A stretch of DNA of 64,000 nucleotides from UBA668 sp039796575 (GTDB lineage: Bacteria > Actinomycetota > Acidimicrobiia > Acidimicrobiales > Ilumatobacteraceae): assembly GCA_039796575.1 (NCBI GenBank), contig JBDKJP010000045.1:1-64000 (forward strand), read 5' to 3'. The first letter of the stretch is position 1. The number at the start of each line of letters is the position of its first letter. Of this stretch, positions 26,926 to 34,958 are shown one piece after another. A program made the translations under genes and the position numbers. The notes beneath the pieces were generated by a model, which ran no database searches, was not told where the DNA came from, and saw only the letters and a list, made by a program, of their open reading frames with translations.

Positions 26926-28589
26926 CAGATGGTCTCCAGGTAGCTGTGCACGTTGCTGACCGCGCTCGACCCCTCGCCGACCGCGGAGGCCACCCGCTTC
27001 ATCGACGACAGCCGCACGTCGCCGGCGGCGAACACGCCAGGCTTCGACGTCTCGAGGAGGAACGGCATGCGTTCGAGCGGCCAGCGCGGCACACCGTCGC
27101 CCTGCAGCGCCGCCACGTCGGGTCCGGTGAGCACGAAGCCCTTGTCGTCGCGTGCAACGTCGGCACCCAGCCACTCGGTGCGCGGCAGCGCACCGATGAA
27201 CGCGTACACCCAGTTCGCGTCGACGGTCTGCGTGGCGCCGGTCCGCCGATCGACGAGGGTGAGCGTCTCGAGGTGGTCGGTGCCGGTGCCCGACTGGATC
27301 TCGGTGTGCAGCAACACGTCGATGTTCTCGGCGTCGTTGATGCGCTCGACGAGGTACTGCGACATCGCGGCTTCGAGCGATCCGCCACGCACCAGCATCA
27401 CGACGCGCTTCGCGAACTTCGCGAGGTGCAGCGCCGCCTGGCCCGCCGAGTTCGCCGCGCCGACGATGTACACGTCGTCGCCGGCGGTGCCCGGCGCGTC
27501 GCCGGCCGACGCGCCGTAGTACACGCCGCGACCGGTGAGCTCGGCGAGGCCCGGCGCCTCGAGCAAGCGGTACGACACGCCGGTGGTGACCAACACGGCG
27601 CGGGCCTCCACCGAGGTGCCGTCGTCGAACTGCACCGCGTGGATGCAGCCGCGGGTCTCGAGGCCGACCACGTTGCGGGCCAGCACCATCTCCGCCCCGA
27701 GCCGCTTCGCCTGCGTGACCGCACGGTGCGACAGGTCGGCCCCGCTGAGGCCGTTCGGGAAGCCGAGGTAGTTCTCGATGCGCGAGCTCTGCGCCGCCTG
27801 ACCGCCGGGCGCCTCGCGCTCGATGATCGCGGTGGTGAGGCCCTCCGACGCGCCGTACACCGCGGCGGCCAAGCCGGCGGGACCGGCGCCGACCACCACG
27901 AGGTCGTAGAGCGGCGACTCCGCGGTGGTGCGCAAGCCCAATGCGTCGGCGAGGGCGCGCGTGTCGGGGCTGTGCAGCGCGGTGCCGTCGGGCAGCAGCA
28001 CCAACGGCTCCGCCGCGGTGCCGGCCGCGAACAGTCCGTGCAGGCGAACCGCCTCGGCGTCGCGGCCGAGGTCGAGCCACTGGTACGGCACGTGGTTGCG
28101 GGCCAGGAACATGCGGGTGTCGTGGCTGCGCTCGCTCCACTTGCTGCCCACGACGCGCACGCCCTGGAACCGGTTGCCGTGCTCGCGGCGCCAGTCCTCG
28201 AGCAGGTCGTCGAGCACCGGGTAGAGGCGCTCCTCGGGCGGGGCCCACGGCTTCATCAGGTAGTGGTCGAGCCCGATCTCGTTGATCGCCCGGATGGCCA
28301 CATCGGTGTCGGCGTACGCGGTGAGGAGCACCTTCTTCGCGTTCGGGGCGAACTCCTGTGCGCGGTGCAGCAGCTCGATGCCGGTCATCTCGGGCATGCG
28401 GTGGTCGGAGACGATGAGCGCGACGTGCTGGTCGCGACGGGCGAACTCCTCCAGCGCGGTCAGCGCCTCCGCACCCGACGTGGCCCTGGCGATGCGGTAC
28501 CGGTCGGCGTATCGCGAACGGAGGTCGCGGGTGATCGCCTGCGACACGGCCGCGTCGTCGTCGACCGTGAGAATGATGTCAGCCGCCAT
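26925..28589 (-). CDS. Receiver-glutaredoxin-like-FAD oxidoreductase fusion
   Basis: 554 residues in three parts. Receiver domain (1-130): D10-D12, phospho-acceptor D62 (LIVSDHRMPEMTG), K in HYLMKPW. Middle glutaredoxin/thioredoxin-like domain (about 145-230), where the CxxC position reads SERS. C-terminal thioredoxin-reductase-like FAD/NAD(P) domain (about 240-554): VVVGAGPAGLAAAVYGASEG, VYIVGAANSAGQAALHLAKF and GVFAAGDVRLSSMKRV. The CxxC of true thioredoxin reductases is replaced (YYGASAGDAP), so disulfide reduction is unlikely; an NAD(P)H/flavin redox sensor or effector gated by phosphorylation is more plausible (inference). Start has a strong Shine-Dalgarno (GGGGGAG). Coupled to the histidine kinase by ATGA. 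Confidence 0.9.
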   Translation of the reverse strand: MAADIILTVDDDAAVSQAITRDLRSRYADRYRIARATSGAEALTALEEFARRDQHVALIVSDHRMPEMTGIELLHRAQEFAPNAKKVLLTAYADTDVAIRAINEIGLDHYLMKPWAPPEERLYPVLDDLLEDWRREHGNRFQGVRVVGSKWSERSHDTRMFLARNHVPYQWLDLGRDAEAVRLHGLFAAGTAAEPLVLLPDGTALHSPDTRALADALGLRTTAESPLYDLVVVGAGPAGLAAAVYGASEGLTTAIIEREAPGGQAAQSSRIENYLGFPNGLSGADLSHRAVTQAKRLGAEMVLARNVVGLETRGCIHAVQFDDGTSVEARAVLVTTGVSYRLLEAPGLAELTGRGVYYGASAGDAPGTAGDDVYIVGAANSAGQAALHLAKFAKRVVMLVRGGSLEAAMSQYLVERINDAENIDVLLHTEIQSGTGTDHLETLTLVDRRTGATQTVDANWVYAFIGALPRTEWLGADVARDDKGFVLTGPDVAALQGDGVPRWPLERMPFLLETSKPGVFAAGDVRLSSMKRVASAVGEGSSAVSNVHSYLETI

Positions 28590-28670
28590 GTGCTCCCCCG
28601 TGTGCGTGACCCGGGCGCTTCGTCCAGCCGGGCGCCGGTGATCGTAGGTGAGCGGCGCGCGGTGCCGCGG

Positions 28671-28753
28671 TGCCCGAGGTGGGACTCGAACCCACACGAT
28701 CTTTCAATCGGAGGATTTTGAGTCCTCTGCGTCTGCCATTCCGCCACTCGGGC
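28671..28753 (-). tRNA. tRNA-Leu (anticodon CAA)
   Basis: Reading the minus strand, the 7-bp acceptor GCCCGAG (28753-28747) pairs with CTCGGGC (28678-28672) and is followed by discriminator A at 28671. The D arm contains AGTGGCGGAATGGCAGAC, the anticodon stem GAGGA/TCCTC encloses the loop CTCAAAA (anticodon CAA, Leu UUG), a long variable arm (class II) follows, and the T arm is GTGGGTTCGAGTCCCAC. The genomic sequence after the discriminator is CCG, so the full CCA tail is not encoded. It lies alone between the receiver-FAD fusion gene and the DUF222 gene. Confidence 0.97.
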
Positions 28754-28816
28754 AAGTGACGGGGAGGATCGTAGCGGCGGCACTCGGTCGGCGATCGGGA
28801 AAACTTCGGGAAACGG

Positions 28817-28845
28817 TTGCGAACGCGTGTTCGATCGTTTACAGT
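28817..28845 (+). promoter_or_regulatory. Promoter with embedded SOS box, upstream of DUF222-HNH gene
   Basis: A -35 like TTGCGA (28817-28822), 17-bp spacer and -10 TACAGT (28840-28845) form a good promoter. Inside it lies a perfect LexA operator, CGAACGCGTGTTCG (28820-28833), overlapping the -35 and spacer. The DUF222 start codon is 69 bases after the -10, so this transcript has a leader. In M. tuberculosis several genes of the same 13E12 family are reported to carry SOS boxes, which supports the call. Confidence 0.85.
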
Positions 28846-28914
28846 GATCGTCAACGGCTTCCCCGCTGTCATCGAGCGTCGCTCCTCGCGACGCCCCGAC
28901 CCCGGAGTGCCGTC

Positions 28915-30135
28915 ATGCCCTTGCTGCAACTGCAACATCCTCAGGCGCCGTCGCCACAGGAGTGGGTCGCTCAGGCTGCCGAGTTCGAGCAGCATCCCGC
29001 CGAGGCGCTCGAGGCGGCCGACCGGCTCATCGCCTGGTGCCACGCGGTGCAGGTGCGGTGCACCGCGGCACTGCGCGACGCGGGCGAGCTCCACCGGCTG
29101 ACGCCCGGACCGCACCGCAACGATCGCGACCACGCGGCGCTGCTGCAACGCGCCGAGACGGCGGAGCGCGCCGTGCGGTTCGCCGACGCGCTGGCACAGG
29201 GACGCCTTTCCGCGGCGCATCTCGACGAGGTCGCCCGGTCACTGCGCCGGCTCGAGCCCACGCAACAACGCGCGCTGTTGGCCGACGAAGCGCGGTTGGT
29301 GGCGCTCGCCGCCGAGCACACCGCGCCCGAGTTCGCCCGGCTGCTGCGGCGCGAGGAACGGCGCCTCGGCCGCGCGGCCGGCATGTCAGGGCTCCAGCAG
29401 CAGCAGGGTGCCGTCCGCCTCACCGCGCACACCGACCGCGACTCGGGCATGCGCCGCTACGTGATGTCGCTCGACCCACTGTCGGCCGCGGCGTTCGAGC
29501 AACGGCTCGACGCGGCAGTCGAGGCGATGTTCCACGGTGCTCCCCCACCGGGCTGCCCGGCCGACCCGCTCGAGCGCCATCAGTTCCTCCGCGCCCACGC
29601 GCTGCTCCGGCTCTCCGAGGGCGGTGGCGGCGCGAGCGGGCGGCCAGAGATCATCGTGGTCGTCGACACCACCACCGTCGACACCAGCACCGGCAACGCC
29701 GAGCCGGCGGTCGACTGGGGGCTCCCGGTCGAGATCCCGCACCGGGTGCTGCACGAACTGTGGGGGCGGGCCGACATCGTCCCCGTCGTGGTGCGCAACG
29801 GCGTGGTGCTGCACGCACCGGGCCAGCTCACCCTCGGTCGCACCACCCGCCTGGCCAACCGAGCGCAACGGCGGGCGCTGCGAGCCCTGTACCCGCGATG
29901 CGCCATCCCGGGCTGCGAGGTCGGGTTCGCGCACTGCAAGATCCACCACGTGGTCTGGTGGCGCCACGGCGGCCACACCGATCTCTCGAACCTGCTGCCG
30001 TTGTGCCATCGCCACCACGCCGCGGTCCACCTCGGCGGGTGGGAGCTCACCCTGGCCCTCGACCGACAGCTCACGGTACGAACACCCGACGGGCGATGTC
30101 GCACCACCGGGCCGCCGCGGCGGAGGGCGACATGA
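28915..30135 (+). CDS. DUF222 / HNH endonuclease (13E12 repeat family)
   Basis: 406 residues. The N-terminal DUF222 helical region (1-270) is rich in Leu/Arg/Ala. The C-terminal HNH nuclease module (about 325-385) has a zinc-like CAIPGC, the catalytic-type CKIHHVVWWRHGGHTDLSN and LLPLCHRHHAAVH. This actinobacterial family is multi-copy in many genomes, and its biological role is unsettled. The ATG at 28915 follows a leader of about 60 bases. The promoter contains a perfect SOS box, so the nuclease is probably induced by DNA damage. fabD follows in the same direction after 77 bp with its own control region. Confidence 0.88.
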   Translation: MPLLQLQHPQAPSPQEWVAQAAEFEQHPAEALEAADRLIAWCHAVQVRCTAALRDAGELHRLTPGPHRNDRDHAALLQRAETAERAVRFADALAQGRLSAAHLDEVARSLRRLEPTQQRALLADEARLVALAAEHTAPEFARLLRREERRLGRAAGMSGLQQQQGAVRLTAHTDRDSGMRRYVMSLDPLSAAAFEQRLDAAVEAMFHGAPPPGCPADPLERHQFLRAHALLRLSEGGGGASGRPEIIVVVDTTTVDTSTGNAEPAVDWGLPVEIPHRVLHELWGRADIVPVVVRNGVVLHAPGQLTLGRTTRLANRAQRRALRALYPRCAIPGCEVGFAHCKIHHVVWWRHGGHTDLSNLLPLCHRHHAAVHLGGWELTLALDRQLTVRTPDGRCRTTGPPRRRAT

Positions 30136-30161
30136 GGTGGCTGTCGACCATCCTCCGGCAT

Positions 30162-30194
30162 TACCGGCGAGTAACAGAAGTACCCGTGGGTAAC
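30162..30194. promoter_or_regulatory. Tandem operator-like repeats upstream of the fab operon
   Basis: Two direct copies of TACCnGnGnGTAAC occur at 30162-30175 and 30181-30194, offset by 19 bp (nearly two helical turns). Each copy is itself an imperfect palindrome of the form GTTACC-N4-GGTAAC. They lie just upstream of the candidate fabD -10 (TAGCGT, 30199-30204). This is a typical layout for a dimeric repressor or activator controlling fatty-acid synthesis, but no matching regulator is in the window. Confidence 0.55.
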
Positions 30195-30212
30195 CGTCTA
30201 GCGTTGTCCATC

Positions 30213-31385
30213 ATGCTTGCGTTCACCTTCCCGGGCCAGGGTTCACAGCGGCCTGGCATGGGTCGGCCATGGGCCGACCACGACAGCTGGGAACTCGTCG
30301 AAGAGGCGTCCGAAGTGGCCGAGCGCGATGTCGCCCGCCTGCTGCTCGACGCCGACGCCGACGAACTGCGCGACACGCGCAACGCACAACTCACCACGTT
30401 CGTCTCCAGCCTCATGGTGCTCGACGCCGTCGAGCGTCTGGGCATCGAGCCCAGCTTCTGCGCGGGGCACAGCCTGGGCGAATACACGGCCCTCACCGCC
30501 ACGGGTGCGCTCGGCTTCGACGAAGGCGTGCGGCTGGTGTGCGAGCGGGCCGACGCCATGCACGACGCCGGCTCCGAGAACCCCGGCACCATGGCCGCCG
30601 TGCTCGGCCTCGACGACGACCAGGTCGAGGTCGCCTGCCGCCGGGCCGACAGCGACGTCTGGGTGGCCAACTTCAACGCCCCCGGGCAGGTGGTCATCGC
30701 CGGTTCGCCCGAAGGCGTGGCGGCGGCCAGTGCCGTCGCGAAGGAGCTCGGCGCCAAGAAGGTCATGCCGTTGCAGGTGTCCGGTGCGTTCCACACGCCG
30801 TTCATGGGTCCGGCCCGCGACCGCCTGCGTAAGGCCATCGCCGACGCCAACCCGCGCGACACCGAAGTGCCGGTCGTGTCCAACGTCGATGCCCTGGCGC
30901 ACGACGCCGGCAGCGAATGGACGTCGTTGCTGTCGGCGCAGCTGGTCAGCCCCGTGCGTTGGAAGCACTGCCTGCTCACGCTGGCCGAACAGGGTGTGGT
31001 CGACTTCGCCGAGCTCGGGCCGGGCGGTGTGCTCACCGGCATGGCGAAGCGCACGGTCGACGGTGCACGCACCATCAGCATCGCCACGCCCGAGGAGCTC
31101 GACAAGCTGCTCGAGTGGGTCAACGCCGGGTCGCCGCTCACCACGCAGCACGAGGGCGAGCACCTGTTCGCCAGCGAGCGCCTGGTCGTGTCGCCCGCGG
31201 CCGGCGTGTTCACGCCGGTCGGCGAGGTGCACGACGGCGGGCGCATCGAGGTGGGCACGGTGCTCGGCCACGTCGGCGACACCGAGGTGCGCTCCGCGTT
31301 CGCCGGGGTGCTGCAGAGCTACATCGCCGTCGACGGCGAGCGGGTCACGCTCCGCCAGCCCATCGCCTGGTTGAGGACCCTCTGA
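30213..31385 (+). CDS. fabD: Malonyl-CoA:ACP transacylase with C-terminal lipoyl-like domain
   Basis: Loads malonyl groups onto acyl carrier protein. The FabD part (1-300) has FPGQGSQ, the nucleophile S87 in GHSLGEY, an Arg in VCERADAMHDA, and the His in VSGAFHTPFM. FabD is normally about 310 residues. This one has 390. The extra 85 residues resemble a biotinyl/lipoyl barrel (VVSPAAGVFTPVG, GGRIEVGTVLGHVGD, SAFAGVLQSYIAVDGERVTL) but lack the EAMKM turn and its lysine. TAGCGT (30199-30204) lies 8 bases before the ATG; no Shine-Dalgarno. First gene of the fab operon. Its stop overlaps the fabH ATG in TGATG. Confidence 0.93.
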   Translation: MLAFTFPGQGSQRPGMGRPWADHDSWELVEEASEVAERDVARLLLDADADELRDTRNAQLTTFVSSLMVLDAVERLGIEPSFCAGHSLGEYTALTATGALGFDEGVRLVCERADAMHDAGSENPGTMAAVLGLDDDQVEVACRRADSDVWVANFNAPGQVVIAGSPEGVAAASAVAKELGAKKVMPLQVSGAFHTPFMGPARDRLRKAIADANPRDTEVPVVSNVDALAHDAGSEWTSLLSAQLVSPVRWKHCLLTLAEQGVVDFAELGPGGVLTGMAKRTVDGARTISIATPEELDKLLEWVNAGSPLTTQHEGEHLFASERLVVSPAAGVFTPVGEVHDGGRIEVGTVLGHVGDTEVRSAFAGVLQSYIAVDGERVTLRQPIAWLRTL

Positions 31386-32356
31386 TGCCGGCCATCCCGT
31401 CCAACGCGCGCGGCGCCGTGGTCACCGGCTGGGGCACCGCCCTGCCGCCGAAGGTGCTCACCAACCACGACCTCGAGCAGACCATCGACACCAGCGACGA
31501 GTGGATCACCGAACGCACCGGCATCAAGGAGCGCCACGTCGGCGGCACCACGGTCGGGTTGTCGGTCGAGAGCGGCCGTGCGGCGCTCGAGATGTCGGGC
31601 GTCGATCCGGCGTCCATCGACGCGCTGGTGCTGGCCACCACCACCCCCGATCGTTGCGTGCCGGCCAGTTCGGCCACCGTGCAGCACGAGCTCGGGCTGC
31701 GATGCGGCGCGTTCGACGTCAACGCGGCGTGCAGCGGGTTCGTCTACGGGCTCGTGCAGGCGCACGGCCTCATCGCGATGGGCGCGAAGAAGGTGCTGGT
31801 CATCGGCACCGACACGCTCGCCCGCATCACCGACTGGACCGATCGCAACACGGCCATCCTGTTCGCCGACGGCAGCGGTGCCGTGGTGCTCGAGGCCGTC
31901 GAGGGCCAGGGGCAGCTGCTCGGCTGGGACCTCGACGCCGACGGTGCCGCCGAGCGCTTCCTGTACGCCGACATCGGCGACACCATCCACATGGACGGCA
32001 AGGAAGTGTTCCGCCGCGCCGTGCGCATCATGGTCGACTCCGCCACCAAGTCGATGCAGCACGCCGGGGTCACGGCCGACGACATCGCGCTCGTCGTGCC
32101 GCACCAGGCCAACGTGCGCATCATCCAGTCGGCGTGCGACAAGCTCGGCATCCCCATGGAGCGGGCGGCCACGGTGCTGCACCGCACGGGCAACACGTCG
32201 TCGGCGTCCATCCCGTTGGCGCTGGCCGACGCACTCGACGCCGGGCGCGTGCGCCAGGGCGACCTCGTGCTGCTCGTCGGGTTCGGTGCGGGCATGACCG
32301 CCGCCAGTGCCATCCTGCGCTGGGGTGGCGGCACCGACGCGGCGGTGCTCGCATGA
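31385..32356 (+). CDS. fabH: Beta-ketoacyl-ACP synthase III
   Basis: Starts fatty-acid chains by condensing an acyl-CoA primer with malonyl-ACP. 323 residues. The catalytic triad is C116 in NAACSGFVYGL, His in VVPHQANVRII and Asn in HRTGNTSSASIP. DEWITERTGIKERH near the N-terminus is the FabH signature, and GFGAGMTAASAILRW ends the protein. It sits second in fabD-fabH-fabG-acpP-fabF, with a one-base TGATG overlap with fabD and an ATGA overlap with fabG, so expression is tightly coupled. Confidence 0.96.
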   Translation: MPAIPSNARGAVVTGWGTALPPKVLTNHDLEQTIDTSDEWITERTGIKERHVGGTTVGLSVESGRAALEMSGVDPASIDALVLATTTPDRCVPASSATVQHELGLRCGAFDVNAACSGFVYGLVQAHGLIAMGAKKVLVIGTDTLARITDWTDRNTAILFADGSGAVVLEAVEGQGQLLGWDLDADGAAERFLYADIGDTIHMDGKEVFRRAVRIMVDSATKSMQHAGVTADDIALVVPHQANVRIIQSACDKLGIPMERAATVLHRTGNTSSASIPLALADALDAGRVRQGDLVLLVGFGAGMTAASAILRWGGGTDAAVLA

Positions 32357-33057
32357 GCCGCGTCGTGCTCATCACCGGCGGGTCGCGTGGCATCGGGCTC
32401 GCGTGTGCGCAGCGTTTCGCGGCGCTCGGCGACAAGGTCGCGGTCACGTACCACAGCTCGCCGCCGCCGGAAGGATTCTTCGGGGTGCAGTGCGACGTCA
32501 CGTCCACCGAGTCGGTCGACGCGGCGTTCGCCGCGGTCGAGGCCGAGTTCGGGCCGGTCGAGATCCTCGTGTCCAACGCCGGCGTCACCAACGACGGGCT
32601 GTTGCTGCGCATGAAGGAGGCCGACTTCACGTCGGTCGTCGATGCCAATCTCACCGCCGCGTTCCGCGTCACGAAGCGGGCGTCGCAGGGCATGTTGCGG
32701 GCGCGCCGTGGGCGCATCGTGCTGATGTCGTCGGTCGTCGGACTGCTCGGCTCGGCGGGGCAGGCCAACTACGCCGCGTCCAAGGCCGGCTTGGTCGGCT
32801 TCGCACGGTCCGTGGCCCGCGAGCTCGGCTCGCGCGGCATCACGTGCAACGTCGTGGCGCCCGGACCGGTCGCCACCGACATGACGGCAGCGCTCGGCGA
32901 GGCCCGCCTGGCCGAGCTCACCGCCGCCGTCCCCCTCGGCCGCATGGCCTCACCCGACGAGATCGCCGGCGTGGTGGCCTTCCTGGCCTCCGCCGACGCC
33001 GCCTACATCACCGGTGCCGTGGTTCCGGTCGATGGCGGGCTCGGCATGGGTCACTAA
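32353..33057 (+). CDS. fabG: 3-oxoacyl-ACP reductase (SDR)
   Basis: NADPH-dependent reduction of beta-ketoacyl-ACP. 234-residue short-chain dehydrogenase: cofactor loop TGGSRGIG (8-15), CDVTSTESV, NAGVTNDGLLLRM, catalytic Ser in VLMSSVVGLLG, YAASK with catalytic Tyr/Lys, and VAPGPVATDM. The C-terminus ITGAVVPVDGGLGMGH is typical of FabG. The ATG at 32353 overlaps the fabH stop. A 36-bp gap with a strong Shine-Dalgarno separates it from acpP. Confidence 0.94.
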   Translation: MSRVVLITGGSRGIGLACAQRFAALGDKVAVTYHSSPPPEGFFGVQCDVTSTESVDAAFAAVEAEFGPVEILVSNAGVTNDGLLLRMKEADFTSVVDANLTAAFRVTKRASQGMLRARRGRIVLMSSVVGLLGSAGQANYAASKAGLVGFARSVARELGSRGITCNVVAPGPVATDMTAALGEARLAELTAAVPLGRMASPDEIAGVVAFLASADAAYITGAVVPVDGGLGMGH

Positions 33058-33093
33058 CATCTACTTCTCACACCTCACAAGGAGACCAATCCC

Positions 33094-33330
33094 GTGGATC
33101 AGGAACTGTTCGCTCGTTTCAAGAAGTGCGCCGTGGACGTGCTGTCCGTCGACGAGAGCAAGGTGGTCCCTGAGGCCAAGTTCGGTGACGACCTCGACGC
33201 CGACAGCCTCGACCTGGTCGAGCTCGTGATGGCACTCGAGGAAGAGTTCGGCGTCGAAGTGCCGGAGGAAGACCTCGAGGGCGTGGAGACCGTCGGTCAG
33301 GCGTTCGACCTGGTCGTCGGCAAGCTCTGA
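33094..33330 (+). CDS. acpP: Acyl carrier protein
   Basis: 78-residue acidic ACP. The 4'-phosphopantetheine attachment site is S38 in DADSLDLVEL, and the four-helix pattern is complete (ALEEEFGVEVPEEDLEGVET). It carries growing acyl chains between the fab enzymes. The GTG at 33094 has a strong Shine-Dalgarno (AAGGAG, 8 bases upstream), unlike the overlapping starts around it, which fits the high amounts of ACP a cell needs. The stop overlaps the fabF ATG by one base (TGATG). Confidence 0.97.
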   Translation: MDQELFARFKKCAVDVLSVDESKVVPEAKFGDDLDADSLDLVELVMALEEEFGVEVPEEDLEGVETVGQAFDLVVGKL

Positions 33331-34529
33331 TGCCCGCCCCCGCCCTGCGCTCGCAGGGGCGTCGGGTGGCCATCACCGGATACGGCGTCGTCGCTCCCTG
33401 CGGGCTCGGCAAGCAGGCGTTCTGGCAGGGGCTCAACGGCCCCGGCCTCACGTCGGGCCGTGCCGTCGAGATCGCCGACTGGGACGCCACCCCCTACTTC
33501 GCCAACCCCAAGGAAGCCCGGCGCGCCGATCGCGTCGAGCAGTTCGCGCTGGCGGCCGCCATGGAGTGCTTCGAGCAGTCCGGGCGGCCGGCGGTCGACG
33601 ACGCGCGCATCGGCACCATCTTCGCCACCGGCGTGGGTGGGCTGCGCTCCACCGAGGAGCAGATCGCCGTGCTCATCGAGAAGGGTGAGCGTCGCGTGTC
33701 GCCGTTCACCGTGCCGATGATGATGCCGAACGCACCGGGCGCGGCCATCTCGATGCGGTACGGGCTGAAGGGCCCGAACGAGACCATCTGCACCGCGTGT
33801 GCGGCGTCCACGCACGCCATCGGGTACGCGGCCCGCATGATCGCCTGGGGCATGATCGACGCGTGCGTCACCGGCGGCAGCGAGAGCGCCGGCGGGCCCA
33901 TCGGCCTGGCGTCGTTCGGCAACATGACGGCGCTCAGCACCGCGGGCATCAGCACCCCGTTCTCCCCCGAGCGCGACGGGTTCGTGCTCGGCGAGGGCGC
34001 GGCCGTGTTCATGCTCGAGGAATGGGAGTCGGCCGTGGCCCGCGGGGCCACCATCGTCGGCGAGGTGCTCGGTGCGGCGTCCAACGCCGATGCCCACCAC
34101 ATCACGGCACCGGCACCCGGCGGCACCGGCGCCATCGCCTGCATGCAGTTGGCGCTGGCCGATGCCGGGCTGCAGCCCGGCGACATCCGCCAGATCAACG
34201 CGCACGGCACGTCCACACCGCTCAACGACGCGGCGGAGAGCGCAGCCGTCACGGCGGTGTTCGGCGCCGGTGCGGTGCCGGTCACGTCCACGAAGGGCGT
34301 CACGGGTCACGCGCTCGGCGCTGCCGGGGCGCTCGAGGCCGCGGCGCTGCTGCTCAGCATGGAGCACGGGCTCATCCCGCCCACGGCGAACACCACGGTG
34401 CTCGACGAAGGGTTCGAGATCGATCTGGTGATGGGCGCGGCCCGTCCCTGGACCCCCGGGCCGGCCATGAGCAACAGCCTCGGCTTCGGTGGTCACAACG
34501 GGTCGATCATCCTCGGCCCGGCGGTCTGA
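33330..34529 (+). CDS. fabF: Beta-ketoacyl-ACP synthase II
   Basis: Elongating condensing enzyme, 399 residues. Catalytic Cys in ICTACAASTHAIGYA, His in QINAHGTSTPLND and His in TKGVTGHALGAAGALEA. SNSLGFGGHNGSIIL is the C-terminal signature. RDGFVLGEGAAVFMLEE and FSPERDG are conserved around the active site. Last gene of the fab operon. Its stop abuts the stop of the fabZ-like gene on the other strand with no gap, so termination must lie inside one of the coding regions. Confidence 0.96.
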   Translation: MPAPALRSQGRRVAITGYGVVAPCGLGKQAFWQGLNGPGLTSGRAVEIADWDATPYFANPKEARRADRVEQFALAAAMECFEQSGRPAVDDARIGTIFATGVGGLRSTEEQIAVLIEKGERRVSPFTVPMMMPNAPGAAISMRYGLKGPNETICTACAASTHAIGYAARMIAWGMIDACVTGGSESAGGPIGLASFGNMTALSTAGISTPFSPERDGFVLGEGAAVFMLEEWESAVARGATIVGEVLGAASNADAHHITAPAPGGTGAIACMQLALADAGLQPGDIRQINAHGTSTPLNDAAESAAVTAVFGAGAVPVTSTKGVTGHALGAAGALEAAALLLSMEHGLIPPTANTTVLDEGFEIDLVMGAARPWTPGPAMSNSLGFGGHNGSIILGPAV

Positions 34530-34958
34530 CTACCCGTCGACCAGCACGAACATCAGGTCGCACTCGCAGGCGACCACACCGTCGAGAAGGGCTCGTCCGG
34601 AGCCCTTCCCGGCGCGTGCCGACATCCGGCCGAGCTCGACGGTGAGCTCCAGCGTGTCGCCGGGGCCGACCTGGCGACGGAAGCGGGCCGAGTCGAGCCC
34701 GCCGAACAGCGGGAGCTTGCCGGCGAACCGTTCGTCCTGCAGCACCGCGAGCGCGCCGACCTGCGCGATGGCCTCGCACATCAGCACACCGGGCAGGGTG
34801 GGGCGGCCGGGGAAGTGCCCGGCGAAGAACCATTCGTCGCCGGTGAGGTGCCAGCGGCCGGTGGCCGAGTGGCCGGGGACGAGGGCGGTGATCTCGTCGA
34901 CGAACAGGAAGGGCGGACGGTGCGGCAGCACCGAGGCGGGAGCGGGGAAGGTGCTCAT
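34530..34958 (-). CDS. fabZ: FabZ/FabA-like 3-hydroxyacyl-ACP dehydratase
   Basis: 142-residue hotdog-fold protein. The catalytic His is in VLPHRPPFLFVDEI and the catalytic Glu in LPGVLMCEAIAQVGALAVL. FFAGHFPGRPTLPG is the FabZ signature. It dehydrates 3-hydroxyacyl-ACP, the one elongation step missing from the facing fabD-acpP-fabF operon. It is on the opposite strand, immediately after bcp, whose stop overlaps its ATG (ATGA), so it is expressed from the bcp promoter and not with the other fab genes. FabZ versus a closely related dehydratase is not fully certain. Confidence 0.85.
   Translation of the reverse strand: MSTFPAPASVLPHRPPFLFVDEITALVPGHSATGRWHLTGDEWFFAGHFPGRPTLPGVLMCEAIAQVGALAVLQDERFAGKLPLFGGLDSARFRRQVGPGDTLELTVELGRMSARAGKGSGRALLDGVVACECDLMFVLVDG

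Noticed and set aside
26925..28589. Genuine thioredoxin reductase
   Set aside because: The active-site CxxC is missing, and the protein carries a receiver domain. The FAD/NAD(P) fold alone does not support that activity.
28667..28671. Encoded CCA tail on tRNA-Leu
   Set aside because: The bases after the discriminator read CCG on the tRNA strand, so the tail must be added after transcription.
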